NCBI RefSeq assembly: GCF_012927405.1 | Contig: NZ_JABBGM010000001.1 | Coordinates: 626,001-690,000, forward strand | Direction: 5' to 3' | Origin: Novosphingobium olei | GTDB taxonomy: Bacteria > Pseudomonadota > Alphaproteobacteria > Sphingomonadales > Sphingomonadaceae | DNA: 64,000 nt | In this document: one piece after another, positions 1 to 8,479 of the stretch | Layout of the letters: each line of letters opens with the position of its first letter | Numbering within the stretch: position 1 is the first letter of the stretch | Notes under the pieces: model-generated | What the model was told of the DNA's origin: nothing | Database searches by the model: none | What the model saw: the letters and a program-made list of their open reading frames with translations, nothing else | Made by a program: the position numbers and the translations under genes

Positions 1-671
1 TCGTCGTCCAGGGCGCTTCGGCCGATGCGATCATCGTCGCCGCGCGCACGTCGGGCAGCGACAGCGATGCCGATGGCATCACGCTGTTCGCGGTGCCCAA
101 GGATGCGGCCGGCGTCGGCCACAACTCGGTCCGCCTGGTCGACAGCGCCATGGCCAGCCACGTCACCTTCGATAACGTCGAACTCGATGGCAGCGCCGTG
201 ATCGGCGAAGTCGATGGCGGCCGTGCCCTGCTCAATAAGGTGCTTTCCGCCGGCCGCCTCGGTGCCGCCGCCGAACAGACCGGTGTCGCGTCGGGTGCCT
301 TCGACATCACGACCAACTACCTGAAGACGCGCAAGCAGTTCGGCCAGCTGATCGGCGAATTCCAGGCGCTGCAGCACCGCGCCGCGCATCTCTATTCCGA
401 GATCGAGATCGCGGATGCCACGGTGATGAAGGCGCAGCAGCTGCTCGATGCGGGCTCGGAAAAGGCCGAGCTCATGGTCGCGGTGGCCAAGGCCAAGGCG
501 GGCAAGGCGTCCAGCCTTGCCGTGCGCGAAGGCGTGCAGATGCACGGCGGCGTCGGCATGACCGACGAATTCGACATCGGCCTGTACATGAAGCGCGACC
601 GCGCGCTCGCCGAATTCCTCGGCGATCAGTACTACCACGCGCAGAAGGTCGCCGAACTGAGCGGCTACTGA
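1..671 (+). CDS. Acyl-CoA dehydrogenase, C-terminal part (truncated by window start)
   Basis: The reading frame is open from base 3 and ends at 671, so about 223 codons of the 3' part are present and the start lies outside the window. The C-terminal four-helix domain of the acyl-CoA dehydrogenase family is clear: a segment with RKQFGQLIGEFQALQHR and a late QMHGGVGMTDE motif, which in this family lies beside the FAD of the partner subunit. The enzyme would oxidise an acyl-CoA to a 2-enoyl-CoA and pass electrons to ETF. The substrate cannot be told from this part. A strong terminator follows, so it probably ends an operon. The family call is firm and the specificity unknown. Confidence 0.9.
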   Translation, partial: VVQGASADAIIVAARTSGSDSDADGITLFAVPKDAAGVGHNSVRLVDSAMASHVTFDNVELDGSAVIGEVDGGRALLNKVLSAGRLGAAAEQTGVASGAFDITTNYLKTRKQFGQLIGEFQALQHRAAHLYSEIEIADATVMKAQQLLDAGSEKAELMVAVAKAKAGKASSLAVREGVQMHGGVGMTDEFDIGLYMKRDRALAEFLGDQYYHAQKVAELSGY

Positions 672-695
672 GCGTGACGTTTCACTGAACAATCG

Positions 696-730
696 GGGCG
701 GATCGGCCAACCAGCCGGTCCGCCCTTTTT
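696..730 (+). terminator. Rho-independent terminator after the acyl-CoA dehydrogenase
   Basis: A 12-bp stem (696-707 with 714-725, one G-U pair) closes a six-base loop and is followed by five T residues at 726-730. It lies 25 bases after the acyl-CoA dehydrogenase stop and before the next ribosome-binding site, so it separates the two transcription units. Confidence 0.85.
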
Positions 731-767
731 CGTCCCGCCACGGGTGCGGGGCAGGGGAGAAAATGCC

Positions 768-1568
768 ATGGATTTTGCCAAGCTGTTCAGCCTCGAAGGC
801 CGTGTCGCCGTCGTCACCGGCGGATCGCGCGGGATCGGCGAAATGATTGCCGAAGGCTTCATCGCGGCGGGCTGCGAACGCGTCTACGTCACCGCGCGCA
901 AGGTCGAAGTGGTGCAGGAAACCGCCGCGCGCCTCGGGCCCAAGTGCATCGCGCTGCCGGGCGACATCTCGACCACGGCGGGGATCGAGGCGCTGGCCGA
1001 GGACCTGCGCGCGCGGGAAAGCAGGATCGACATCCTGGTCAACAATGCCGGCGCTGCCTGGGGTGCCGAATTCACCGAGTTCCCCGAAGCCGGCTGGGAC
1101 AAGGTGATGAACCTCAACGTCAAGACGCCGTTCTTCCTGACACAGAAGCTGCACGATCTGCTCAAGGCCGCCGCCACCGACCACCCGGCCAAGGTCATCA
1201 ACATCGCCTCGATCGATGGGCTGCGCCCCAATCCGTGGGAAACCTACTCCTACCAGGCCTCCAAGTCCGCGCTGATCCACCTCACGCGTCGCATGGCCGC
1301 GCGCCTGATCAAGGACAACATCGTCGCCAGCTGCATCTGCCCGGGCGCCTTCCCCTCGGAAATGAACAAGGCCGCCGCGCGCAATCCCGATGCCTCGGCC
1401 AAGGGCATTCCGTCGCGGCGCGTCGGCACGATCGAGGACATGGCGGGCGGCGCAATCTACCTCGCCAGCCGGGCAGGGGATTATGTCGTCGGCACGCCGC
1501 TGCCGATCGACGGCGGCATCGTCAACGGCTGGGTGCCGCAGGACGCGGTCGATCCCTCGGGACATTGA
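768..1568 (+). CDS. SDR-family NAD(P)-dependent oxidoreductase
   Basis: Classical short-chain dehydrogenase/reductase of 266 residues. The glycine-rich cofactor loop TGGSRGIG is at residues 17-24, NNAG at 92-95, the catalytic Ser near 148 and the Tyr-x-x-x-Lys pair at Tyr162/Lys166. Family members reduce or oxidise alcohols and ketones with NAD(P)H. The start at 768 is preferred over an upstream in-frame GTG at 744 because GGGGAGA lies seven bases before the ATG and the protein then begins in the usual place before the Rossmann fold. It is followed after only five bases by an SMP-30-type gene, so the two are probably co-transcribed, perhaps oxidising an alcohol or lactol and then opening a lactone. 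The substrate is unknown. Confidence 0.9.
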   Translation: MDFAKLFSLEGRVAVVTGGSRGIGEMIAEGFIAAGCERVYVTARKVEVVQETAARLGPKCIALPGDISTTAGIEALAEDLRARESRIDILVNNAGAAWGAEFTEFPEAGWDKVMNLNVKTPFFLTQKLHDLLKAAATDHPAKVINIASIDGLRPNPWETYSYQASKSALIHLTRRMAARLIKDNIVASCICPGAFPSEMNKAAARNPDASAKGIPSRRVGTIEDMAGGAIYLASRAGDYVVGTPLPIDGGIVNGWVPQDAVDPSGH

Positions 1569-1573
1569 GCACG

Positions 1574-2455
1574 ATGGGCCGCGCCGTCCGCATCCTCGCC
1601 TCGGGTCTTCACTTCGGTGAAGGCCCGCGCTGGCATCAGGGCCGCCTGTGGTTCAGCGATTTCTACAAGCATTCCATCTGCTCGGTCGGCCTGGATGGCG
1701 ATCTGCGGGTGGAGCTCGAAATCGACGACCACCCCTCGGGCCTTGGCTGGATGCCTGATGGCTCGCTGCTGTTCGTGTCGATGCAGAAGCAGCAGGTGTG
1801 GCGGCGCTGGCCCGACGGGCGTCTGGCGCTTCACGCCGATCTTGCCGGCATCTCTGTGTTCCGCAGCAATGACATGGTCGTCGCCGCAGACGGGCGGGCA
1901 TGGGTCGGCAACTTCGGCTTCGATCTTGATCGCACCGCGCGCGAACAGGGATTGCAGACGATCTTCGCCGATCCCCCGCTGGCCAGCCTTGCCGCAATCG
2001 CGCCCGACGGCACGGTCTCGTGCGCGGCAGAAGGCTTCGCCTTTCCCAACGGCATGGTCATCACCCCCGATGGCCGCACGCTGATCGTTGCCGAAACCTT
2101 CGGCATGCGGCTGACCGCCTTCGACATCGCCGCCGATGGCAGCCTGTCGAACCGTCGCCTCTGGGCCGATACCGCGCCCCGTCTGCCCGATGGCATCGCG
2201 CTCGATGCATCCGGCGCGATCTGGATCGCCAACCCTGGCGCGGCCGAATGCGCCCGGATCGCGCAAGGCGGCGAAGTGCTCGAAACCGTCGGCGTGGAAG
2301 GCACCAACGTCTATGCCTGCATGCTCGGCGGCCCCGAAGGGCGCCACCTGTTCATGCTCTGCGGCCCGCACAGCGATGCGCAAAAGGCAGCCGCTGCTCC
2401 GCTCGGCGATATCCGCGTGGTCGAAGTGGACGTCGCGCGGGCAGGGCTTCCGTGA
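1574..2455 (+). CDS. SMP-30/gluconolactonase-like beta-propeller hydrolase
   Basis: A 293-residue protein of the SMP-30/LRE family, six-bladed beta-propellers that open sugar or other lactones with a divalent metal. Visible hallmarks are the N-terminal FGEGPRW stretch carrying the expected metal-binding Glu (residue 16), a central FPNGMVITPDG segment and a later LPDGIALD segment, which supply the Asn and Asp ligands in this family. No signal peptide is seen, so it is probably cytoplasmic. It starts five bases after the SDR stop. The actual lactone is unknown, and some relatives are annotated only as hydrolases. The next gene, gmk, converges on it from the minus strand. Confidence 0.85.
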   Translation: MGRAVRILASGLHFGEGPRWHQGRLWFSDFYKHSICSVGLDGDLRVELEIDDHPSGLGWMPDGSLLFVSMQKQQVWRRWPDGRLALHADLAGISVFRSNDMVVAADGRAWVGNFGFDLDRTAREQGLQTIFADPPLASLAAIAPDGTVSCAAEGFAFPNGMVITPDGRTLIVAETFGMRLTAFDIAADGSLSNRRLWADTAPRLPDGIALDASGAIWIANPGAAECARIAQGGEVLETVGVEGTNVYACMLGGPEGRHLFMLCGPHSDAQKAAAAPLGDIRVVEVDVARAGLP

Positions 2456-2465
2456 AGGTTCGGGT

Positions 2466-3143
2466 CTAGCTTCGCGTCAGTTCGCGCACGAAGTCGATCA
2501 GACCTGTCTGGCGGGTGCGGCGCATGCGCTCGGCCTCCAGGATCTGCTGCACCTTGGCGAAGCAGGTCTCCACGTCGTCGTTGACCACGACGTAGTCATA
2601 GCCGTCCCAGTGGCTGATTTCCGCCTGTGCCCGCGCCATCCGCGCCGCGATCACTTCGGCGCTGTCGGTGCCGCGCCCCACAAGGCGGCGGTTCAGCTCG
2701 GCCAGGCTTGGCGGCAGGATGAACACGCGCACCACGTCGGCCTGCGCCTTCTGGTAAAGCTGCTGCGTGCCCTGCCAGTCGATGTCGAACAGCACGTCCT
2801 GTCCGGCCTTCAGCTGGGTGCGGATATGCGCCTTCGGCGTGCCGTAGCTCTTCCCGAAGACGTGCGCCCACTCGTAGAATTCGTTGGCCTCGACCATCCG
2901 GTCGAATTCGTCCTGGCTGACGAAGTGGTAGTCCTTCCCATCGACTTCGCCCGGCCGCATCGGCCGCGTCGTGGCCGAAACCGACATCGCGATGTCCGGC
3001 ACTTCGGCCAGCAGGCGCCGCGCGATCGTCGTCTTGCCCGCGCCCGACGGCGAAGACAGGATGAACATCAGTCCGCGCCGGTGCAGCGCATCGGACGGGC
3101 GGGAAAGGTCGGCAGCGGGGGATGAGGACGCGTCGTGGGCCAT
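2466..3143 (-). CDS. gmk: Guanylate kinase
   Basis: Phosphorylates GMP to GDP with ATP, an essential step of purine nucleotide metabolism in the cytoplasm. The P-loop SSPSGAGKTT is at residues 30-39, and the GMP-binding stretch with SVSATTRPMRPGEVDGKDYH and the later FDIDWQGTQQL segment are characteristic. The 225-residue product is about 20 residues longer than typical. The extra residues are an Ala/Ser-rich N-terminus, so translation could also start at an internal Met codon near 3068, but that would leave almost nothing before the P-loop. It converges with the SMP-30 gene, leaving ten bases between the two stops. Confidence 0.96.
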   Translation of the reverse strand: MAHDASSSPAADLSRPSDALHRRGLMFILSSPSGAGKTTIARRLLAEVPDIAMSVSATTRPMRPGEVDGKDYHFVSQDEFDRMVEANEFYEWAHVFGKSYGTPKAHIRTQLKAGQDVLFDIDWQGTQQLYQKAQADVVRVFILPPSLAELNRRLVGRGTDSAEVIAARMARAQAEISHWDGYDYVVVNDDVETCFAKVQQILEAERMRRTRQTGLIDFVRELTRS

Positions 3144-3203
3144 GCGCGCTCATGCCGCAGGCGCCCGCTGCCGGTCAAGCCGTGGCAGTCCTCGAATTGG
3201 AGT

Positions 3204-3653
3204 TCAGGCCTTCTTGCCCCGCTTGGCCTGTTCGTCGACCTGCTCGGTGCCTTTGGCCTTCTGCGCGGCGGCGTGGCGCCGGTCATAGAGTGTCTTGGCA
3301 AGCAGCCCGCCGCCCACCACGATCGCGCCCGGCACCGAACGCGTCGCCACGCGGGCAAGCGCGGTGCCCACCAGCGTTTGTGTCAGGCCGCGACCCTTGA
3401 TGATCTTCTTCGCCTTGCGCGTGCCGAACTTCTGGCCCAGCAGCCCCGTTTCCACCCCGCGCCGCAGCAGCGCGCCACCGGCGCGCAGGGCGATGTCGGC
3501 CAGGATCACCGTGGTCATCGGATTGGGGATGGGCTCGTCGGCCAGCTTTTCGGACACCTTGCCCGATGCCTTGCCCGCGGCGTCGGCCGAAGCCTTGCGC
3601 ACCTTGCCCACGCGCGCCTTCGCGCTTTTCACACCCTTGCTGAACAGTCCCAT
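3204..3653 (-). CDS. Uncharacterised Lys/Ala-rich protein with two hydrophobic stretches
   Basis: A 149-residue basic protein I do not recognise. The N-terminal 40 residues are Lys/Ala/Ser-rich and probably helical. A hydrophobic stretch follows around 47-65 (ILADIALRAGGALLRRG), and another lies near 108-125 (VPGAIVVGGGLLAKTLY). The last 25 residues are Lys/Gln-rich. No signal peptide or catalytic motif is visible. It could be a peripheral inner-membrane protein. It lies between gmk and sspB on the same strand with about 40-60 bases on either side and has codon use like its neighbours, so it is likely a real gene of a lineage-specific family. Confidence 0.65.
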   Translation of the reverse strand: MGLFSKGVKSAKARVGKVRKASADAAGKASGKVSEKLADEPIPNPMTTVILADIALRAGGALLRRGVETGLLGQKFGTRKAKKIIKGRGLTQTLVGTALARVATRSVPGAIVVGGGLLAKTLYDRRHAAAQKAKGTEQVDEQAKRGKKA

Positions 3654-3695
3654 CTGCCGACCCCGATCGATAAGGCCCGCGTGTGCCGGGGGCCG

Positions 3696-4211
3696 TTACT
3701 TGCGCTTGCCGAAGTCCACCGACACGACGTTGGACCCGTCCTCGGTGCGCTCAACGGGCTTGCCGCCGCCGCGTTCCCCTTCGCCCGGCTCGCCATCGCC
3801 GTCGTTGCCGGCGTCTTCGTACTCCTCGGGGTCCATGTCGGCCGCAGCCTGGAACTGCAGGCCGAAGTCGACCGCCGGATCGACGAAGGCGGTGATCGCG
3901 CTGAACGGGATCACCAGCGTGGAGGGGATCTGGTTGAAGCTCAGCCCCACGCTGAACTGGTCTTCTTCGACCTTCAGGTCCCAGAACTTGTTCTGCAGGA
4001 CGATGGTCATCTCGTCGGGGAAGCGCTCCTTCAGCCGCGTCGGGATCGAAACGCCCGGGGCGCCGGTCTTGAAGGTGATGTAGAAGTGGTGGTTGCCGGG
4101 CAGGTGCCCGCCGGTGGATTCGACCTGTCCCAGCACGCGGCCGACAACGGCGCGCAGGGCCTCCTGCACGATTTCGTCGTAAGGGATCAGGCTGTCGGGG
4201 CTATCGCTCAT
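3696..4211 (-). CDS. sspB: ClpXP adaptor SspB (alphaproteobacterial type)
   Basis: A 171-residue homologue of SspB, which tethers ssrA-tagged and other substrates to ClpX and speeds their degradation by ClpXP. The N-terminal substrate-binding domain covers about residues 8-115 (GNHHFYITFKTGAPGV, then LQNKFWDLKVEEDQFSVGLSF). An acidic, Gly/Glu-rich linker follows, and a short conserved C-terminal tail (VVSVDFGKRK) probably docks on the ClpX N-domain. The start at 4211 is chosen because AAGGG lies nine bases upstream and the product begins MSDSPDSL. A start at 4232 would add seven basic residues. It is divergent from hisB, so 4212-4344 holds promoters for both directions. Confidence 0.85.
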   Translation of the reverse strand: MSDSPDSLIPYDEIVQEALRAVVGRVLGQVESTGGHLPGNHHFYITFKTGAPGVSIPTRLKERFPDEMTIVLQNKFWDLKVEEDQFSVGLSFNQIPSTLVIPFSAITAFVDPAVDFGLQFQAAADMDPEEYEDAGNDGDGEPGEGERGGGKPVERTEDGSNVVSVDFGKRK

Positions 4212-4344
4212 GGAAATTACCCTTCGCCTCACAGCGGCTTGTGGTCAAGGGGCGACGCGGCGCCGAACCGACGAAGCGCGCGAATGACGGCGCAATTGAT
4301 GTCTCGATTGATTCTGGCACTCGCAAGCCTATAGGCGCTGTCTC

Positions 4345-4938
4345 ATGCGCACCGGATCGATCAAGCGTAGGACCGAGGAGACCGACATCGACGTGTCGGT
4401 CAATCTCGATGGCACCGGCACCTATCAGGTGGAAACGGGGATCGGCTTCCTCGATCACATGATCGAACAGTTCAGCCGCCATTCGCTGATCGACATCACT
4501 TGCAAGGTGAAGGGCGATCTCCACGTCGATCAGCACCACACCACCGAGGACAGCGCGATCGCGCTGGGCCAGGCGATTGCGCAGGCGCTGGGCGACAAGA
4601 AGGGCATCACCCGCTACGGCCACACCTACTCGCCGATGGACGAGGCGTTGAGCCGCGTCGCGCTCGATATCTCGGGCCGTCCCGTGCTGGTGTGGAAGGC
4701 CGCGTTCACGCAGCCCCGCCTGGGCGAGATGGACACCGAGCTGTTCGAGCACTGGTTCCAGTCGATCAGCCAGGCCGCCGGGATCACGCTGCACATCGAA
4801 AGCCTTTACGGCAGCAACAACCACCACATCATCGAAGGCATCTACAAGGGCTTCGCCCGCGCGATGCGCGCAGCGATCACCATCGATCCGCGCAAAGCCG
4901 ATGCCGTGCCGTCCACCAAGGGCATTCTCGGTGGCTGA
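4345..4938 (+). CDS. hisB: Imidazoleglycerol-phosphate dehydratase
   Basis: Sixth step of histidine synthesis: dehydrates imidazole glycerol phosphate to imidazole acetol phosphate. The 197-residue length matches the monofunctional enzyme, without the histidinol phosphatase domain of E. coli HisB. Mn-binding motifs are visible: [12 protein letters not shown] early, [13 protein letters not shown] in the middle and [18 protein letters not shown] near the end. It begins a his gene run on the plus strand and overlaps hisH by eight bases, which suggests translational coupling. The rest of the pathway (hisA, hisF, hisE) follows after a GH130-type gene. Other his genes (hisG, D, C, I) are not in the window. 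Confidence 0.97.
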   Translation: MRTGSIKRRTEETDIDVSVNLDGTGTYQVETGIGFLDHMIEQFSRHSLIDITCKVKGDLHVDQHHTTEDSAIALGQAIAQALGDKKGITRYGHTYSPMDEALSRVALDISGRPVLVWKAAFTQPRLGEMDTELFEHWFQSISQAAGITLHIESLYGSNNHHIIEGIYKGFARAMRAAITIDPRKADAVPSTKGILGG

Positions 4939-5551
4939 GGTCATCGCGCTGATCGATTACGGCGCGGGCAACCTCCATTCGGTGCACAACGCGCTGAAGG
5001 CGGCGGGCGGCGAAGGCATCCGCATCACCGCCGATCCCGATGTCGTGCGCGCGGCCGACCGCATCGTCCTGCCCGGCGTCGGCGCGTTCGGTGCCTGCGC
5101 CGGGGCCCTGCGCGCCATTCCCGGCATGGTCGAGGCGATGGCCGAACGCGTCCACGTCGGCGCGGCGCCCTTCCTCGGCATCTGCGTCGGCATGCAGCTT
5201 CTGGCAACGCGCGGGATCGAGTTCGGCTCGACCGACGGGCTCGACTGGATCCCCGGCGAAGTCCGCCAGATCGAGCGCACCGATCCTGCAATCAAGGTGC
5301 CGCACATGGGCTGGAACGATGTCGAGCCGGGCCACCACCACAGCCTGATCGAACCGGGCGAGGCCTACTTCCTCCACTCGTTCCACTTCGCCCCGTACGA
5401 CGGCCACCACGTCGCGGCGATGACCGACCATGGCGGCGGGCTTGTCGCGGCGGTTGCGCGCGACACCATCCTCGGCGTGCAGTTCCACCCGGAAAAGAGC
5501 CAAGACTACGGGCTCGCGCTGCTCGCGCGGTTCCTCGACTGGAAGCCCTGA
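4931..5551 (+). CDS. hisH: Imidazole glycerol phosphate synthase, glutaminase subunit
   Basis: Class I glutamine amidotransferase subunit that supplies ammonia to HisF. Cys85 in GICVGMQ is the nucleophile, and the His and Glu of the triad are in VQFHPEKS near the C-terminus. The product is 206 residues when translation starts at the GTG at 4931, giving [14 protein letters not shown]. This start lies inside the last codons of hisB (eight-base overlap) and matches the family N-terminus. An upstream in-frame start at 4901 would add ten unlikely residues. Its synthase partner hisF lies about 2.1 kb downstream, separated by the GH130 gene and hisA. Confidence 0.96.
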   Translation: MAEVIALIDYGAGNLHSVHNALKAAGGEGIRITADPDVVRAADRIVLPGVGAFGACAGALRAIPGMVEAMAERVHVGAAPFLGICVGMQLLATRGIEFGSTDGLDWIPGEVRQIERTDPAIKVPHMGWNDVEPGHHHSLIEPGEAYFLHSFHFAPYDGHHVAAMTDHGGGLVAAVARDTILGVQFHPEKSQDYGLALLARFLDWKP

Positions 5552-5619
5552 TCCGTCGCAGGACCGGGAACGGTTGAGCCGGTTCGGACCTTGCTAGGGG
5601 GACACCTCAGGAGGGCCGC

Positions 5620-6753
5620 TTGCCGAATTACCCTTACGACCAGCTCGTTCTTACCCCCCACGTCGTCGATCTGTCGCGCTCGCCGCTCGCGGGGCACTTC
5701 GATGCCGAAACCTATGTGCTGGGTGCGTTCAATCCCGGCATGACCGTGCTGCCCAACGGCAACATCCTGCTCATGGTCCGCGTGGCCGAGGCGCTGCGAA
5801 ATCCCGTGCGCGATGGCAAGGTCCACGCGATCCGCTGGGAGCGGGGCGCCTACGTGCTCGATGCCTGGCCGCTCGAACTGGCTGACACCGCCGATCCGCG
5901 CAAGTTCATGCTCCACGGCGGCGGGTGGAAGGTCATGGCGTTGACCTCGCTGTCCTGGCTGCTTCCGGTCGAAATGACTCCCGACGGGCTGGAAATGGTC
6001 GCCATCCACTATGACAAGGCGATCGCCCCGCAAGGGTCGTACCAGTGCTACGGTATCGAGGATGCGCGCATTTCGCGCATCGAAAACCGCTACTGGATGA
6101 CCACCTGCTCGGTCAGTCCCGAACGCCATTCGACCACGCTCTACACCTCCGACAACGGGCTCGACTGGGACTTCCAAGGCATCGTGCTCGATCACCAGAA
6201 CAAGGACATGCTGCTGTTCGAAGGGCTGGTGGACGGCAAGTACTGGGCGCAGACCCGGCCGCTGGGCGATCTCTACTTCGCCTATCCGCCGGGCAGCGAA
6301 TGGCGTCCCGGCCCCTCGATCAACCTCGCGACCTCGCCCGACGGCCTGCACTGGAAGCCGCACATCGAACCGCACATCCGCCCGCATGCCGGCACCGTTG
6401 CCACGGCGCGCATGGGCGGCGGCGCCCCGCCGATCCTCACCGAAATCGGTGGCAAGCGCGGCTGGCTCTCGCTGTGGCACGGGGTCGAGCCGAAGGAAAT
6501 CGTCGGCATCTATCGCACCTACTGGACCCTGCTCGACGAAGCCGACCCCACCCGCGCGCTCGCCACCAGCCACACGCCGCTGCTCGAACCCGATGCCGAA
6601 CTCACCCGCCCGCTGGAGGACATGCTCTACTTGCGCGACGTGGTGTTCACCACCGGCGTCATCGATGCGGGCGACCGCTTCATCATCGCCTCGGGCGAAG
6701 CCGACCTTGCCTGCCGGGTCACGCACGTACCCAAGGAAGCGTTCAGCGAATAA
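5620..6753 (+). CDS. Glycoside hydrolase family 130-like protein (mannoside phosphorylase family)
   Basis: A 377-residue five-bladed propeller protein resembling GH130, whose characterised members phosphorolyse or hydrolyse beta-mannosides. Family-like motifs are AFNPGMTVLPNG near residue 36, YGIEDARISRI near 145, MGGGAPPI near 267 and GWLSLWHGVEP near 283. These include the Asp and the phosphate-side residues expected in the family. No signal peptide is seen, so it should act in the cytoplasm. The start is a TTG at 5620 with an ideal AGGAGG five bases upstream. It sits between hisH and hisA on the same strand, with no sugar-transport or mannan genes nearby, which is an odd location. The specific substrate is unknown. 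Confidence 0.82.
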   Translation: MPNYPYDQLVLTPHVVDLSRSPLAGHFDAETYVLGAFNPGMTVLPNGNILLMVRVAEALRNPVRDGKVHAIRWERGAYVLDAWPLELADTADPRKFMLHGGGWKVMALTSLSWLLPVEMTPDGLEMVAIHYDKAIAPQGSYQCYGIEDARISRIENRYWMTTCSVSPERHSTTLYTSDNGLDWDFQGIVLDHQNKDMLLFEGLVDGKYWAQTRPLGDLYFAYPPGSEWRPGPSINLATSPDGLHWKPHIEPHIRPHAGTVATARMGGGAPPILTEIGGKRGWLSLWHGVEPKEIVGIYRTYWTLLDEADPTRALATSHTPLLEPDAELTRPLEDMLYLRDVVFTTGVIDAGDRFIIASGEADLACRVTHVPKEAFSE

Positions 6754-6763
6754 AAGAACCGTG

Positions 6764-6840
6764 CTTCGACAGGCTAGGCACAGACGGCGATGGAACTGAA
6801 CGCCACCAAGGCCACCCGCCCTGAGCCTGTCGAAGGGCTG
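6764..6840. repeat. Inverted-repeat (REP-like) element between the GH130 gene and hisA
   Basis: CTTCGACAGGCT at 6764-6775 is the reverse complement of AGCCTGTCGAAG at 6824-6835, so the region can fold into a long hairpin with a 48-base loop. The right arm extended to 6815-6840 (26 bases) occurs again exactly, in inverse orientation, at 32358-32383. This marks it as a dispersed intergenic repeat rather than a simple terminator. Confidence 0.8.
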
Positions 6841-6920
6841 TTCTTACTTCCGGCGACCCTGACGCATCGTACGTCGTTCCCTGTTCCCGTACGGCAAAAC
6901 CGGTGCTAGGCGCGGCCCCC

Positions 6921-7649
6921 ATGATCGTCTTTCCAGCCATCGACCTCAAGGGCGGCCAGGTTGTCCGCCTTGCCGAAGGGGACATGGATCGCGCCACCGT
7001 CTATGGTGACGATCCAGCGCACCAAGCCACGCTGTTCGCCGCTGCGGGCAGCCAGTACCTGCACGTCGTCGATCTCGATGGCTCGTTCGCCGGTCGCGCC
7101 GAAAACCGTGAGGCGGTCGAAGGCATTCTCAAGTCGTTCGGCGGCCACGTGCAGCTGGGCGGCGGCATCCGCACGCGCGAAGCGGTCGAAGGCTGGTTCG
7201 ATCTCGGCGTCAGCCGCGTCGTGATGGGCACCGCCGCGTTGAAAGACCCCGAGTTCGTCAAGGACATGGCCAAGGCGTTCCCCGGCGGCATCGTCGTCGC
7301 GGTCGACGCGCGCGATGGCATGGTTGCGACGCAAGGCTGGGCCGATGTGTCCGACGTCGAAGTCGTCGACCTTGCCCGCCGTTTCGAAGACGCGGGCGTC
7401 GCCAGCCTGCTGTTCACCGACATCGGCCGCGATGGCCTGCTCAAGGGCGTGAACATCGACGCCACCGTCGATCTCGCCCGCCGCGTCGATATTCCGGTGA
7501 TCGCCAGCGGCGGGGTGAAGGGCATCGACGATATCCGCATGCTCAAGATCCACGAAGCCGACGGCATCGAAGGCGTCATCACCGGCCGCGCCCTGTTCGA
7601 AGGCCGGCTCGACCTCGCCGCCGCCATCGCGATGGCCGAGGCGGCGTAA
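6921..7649 (+). CDS. hisA: Phosphoribosylformimino-AICAR-phosphate isomerase
   Basis: Isomerises ProFAR to PRFAR, the Amadori step of histidine synthesis. It is a 242-residue beta/alpha barrel with the twofold-repeated half-barrels typical of HisA/HisF. The catalytic pair is Asp8 (PAIDLKGG) and Asp129 (VAVDARDG), and phosphate-binding GGGIR and ASGGVKG loops are visible. The ATG at 6921 gives MIVFPAIDLK, the family N-terminus. A start at 6903 would add six residues not normally present. It is followed by hisF after a short hairpin-bearing spacer. Confidence 0.96.
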   Translation: MIVFPAIDLKGGQVVRLAEGDMDRATVYGDDPAHQATLFAAAGSQYLHVVDLDGSFAGRAENREAVEGILKSFGGHVQLGGGIRTREAVEGWFDLGVSRVVMGTAALKDPEFVKDMAKAFPGGIVVAVDARDGMVATQGWADVSDVEVVDLARRFEDAGVASLLFTDIGRDGLLKGVNIDATVDLARRVDIPVIASGGVKGIDDIRMLKIHEADGIEGVITGRALFEGRLDLAAAIAMAEAA

Positions 7650-7656
7650 CGTTTTG

Positions 7657-7678
7657 CTCTCTCCCCTGAAGGAGAGAG
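7657..7678 (+). other. Hairpin in the hisA-hisF spacer
   Basis: An 8-bp perfect stem (CTCTCTCC at 7657-7664 with GGAGAGAG at 7671-7678) and a six-base loop fill most of the 48-base spacer. Only a weak T-run follows and hisF begins 20 bases later, so it is more likely an mRNA-stability or processing hairpin, or a weak attenuator, than a full terminator. Confidence 0.55.
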
Positions 7679-7697
7679 GGCTTTGTCGGAGAACGTC

Positions 7698-8459
7698 ATG
7701 ACCGTCCGCGTCCGCGTCATTCCCTGCCTCGACGTTCGCGATGGCCGCGTGGTCAAGGGCGTCAACTTCGTCGATCTGCGCGATGCGGGCGATCCGGTCG
7801 AACAGGCGCGCGCCTATGACAAGGCGGGCGCGGACGAACTCTGCTTCCTCGACATTTCGGCCAGTCACGAAGGGCGCGGCACGCTGCTCGATGTCGTCGC
7901 GCGCACCGCCGAAGTCTGCTTCATGCCGCTGACCGTGGGCGGCGGCGTCCGGTCGGCGGAGGATGCGCGCGCGCTGCTGCTGGCGGGTGCCGACAAGGTG
8001 GCGGTCAATTCCGCCGCCGTCGCCCGGCCCGAACTGGTGCGCGACATTGCCGAACGCTTCGGCGCGCAATGTGTCGTCGGCTCGGTCGATGCGCGCCGGG
8101 TCGCGCCGGGCAAGTGGGAGATATTCACTCACGGCGGCCGCAAGCCCACCGGGATCGACGCGCTCGCCCATGCCGAAAACCTCGCCAAGCTGGGCGCGGG
8201 CGAATTGCTCGTCACCTCGATGGACGGCGATGGCACCAAGGCGGGGTACGATCTCGACCTCACCCGCGCGATTGCCGATGCCGTGCCCGTGCCGGTGATT
8301 GCCAGCGGCGGGGTCGGCAATCTCGACCACCTCGTCGACGGCGTGACCAAGGGCCATGCCAGCGCCGTGCTCGCCGCCTCGATCTTCCACTTCGGCCAGC
8401 ACTCGATCGCCGAGGCTCATGCGGCCTTGCGCGCAGCGGGCCTTCCAGCGCGCTCTTGA
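7698..8459 (+). CDS. hisF: Imidazole glycerol phosphate synthase, cyclase subunit
   Basis: Converts PRFAR plus the ammonia delivered by HisH to imidazole glycerol phosphate and AICAR. It is a 253-residue beta/alpha barrel. The catalytic Asp12 lies in [14 protein letters not shown] and the second Asp in GSVDARRV. Phosphate loops GGGVRS and ASGGVGN are present. The ATG at 7698 has GGAGAA six bases upstream. A TTG at 7683 could add five residues but is less likely. It belongs to the hisB-H-A-F-E run, and hisE starts 20 bases after the hisF stop. Confidence 0.96.
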   Translation: MTVRVRVIPCLDVRDGRVVKGVNFVDLRDAGDPVEQARAYDKAGADELCFLDISASHEGRGTLLDVVARTAEVCFMPLTVGGGVRSAEDARALLLAGADKVAVNSAAVARPELVRDIAERFGAQCVVGSVDARRVAPGKWEIFTHGGRKPTGIDALAHAENLAKLGAGELLVTSMDGDGTKAGYDLDLTRAIADAVPVPVIASGGVGNLDHLVDGVTKGHASAVLAASIFHFGQHSIAEAHAALRAAGLPARS

Positions 8460-8479
8460 CCCTTCGCCCCAGCGCCGCC

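Noticed and set aside
744..767. Upstream start for the SDR at 768
   Set aside because: The upstream GTG lacks a ribosome-binding site, and the extra eight residues are not family-like. GGGGAGA is correctly placed for 768.
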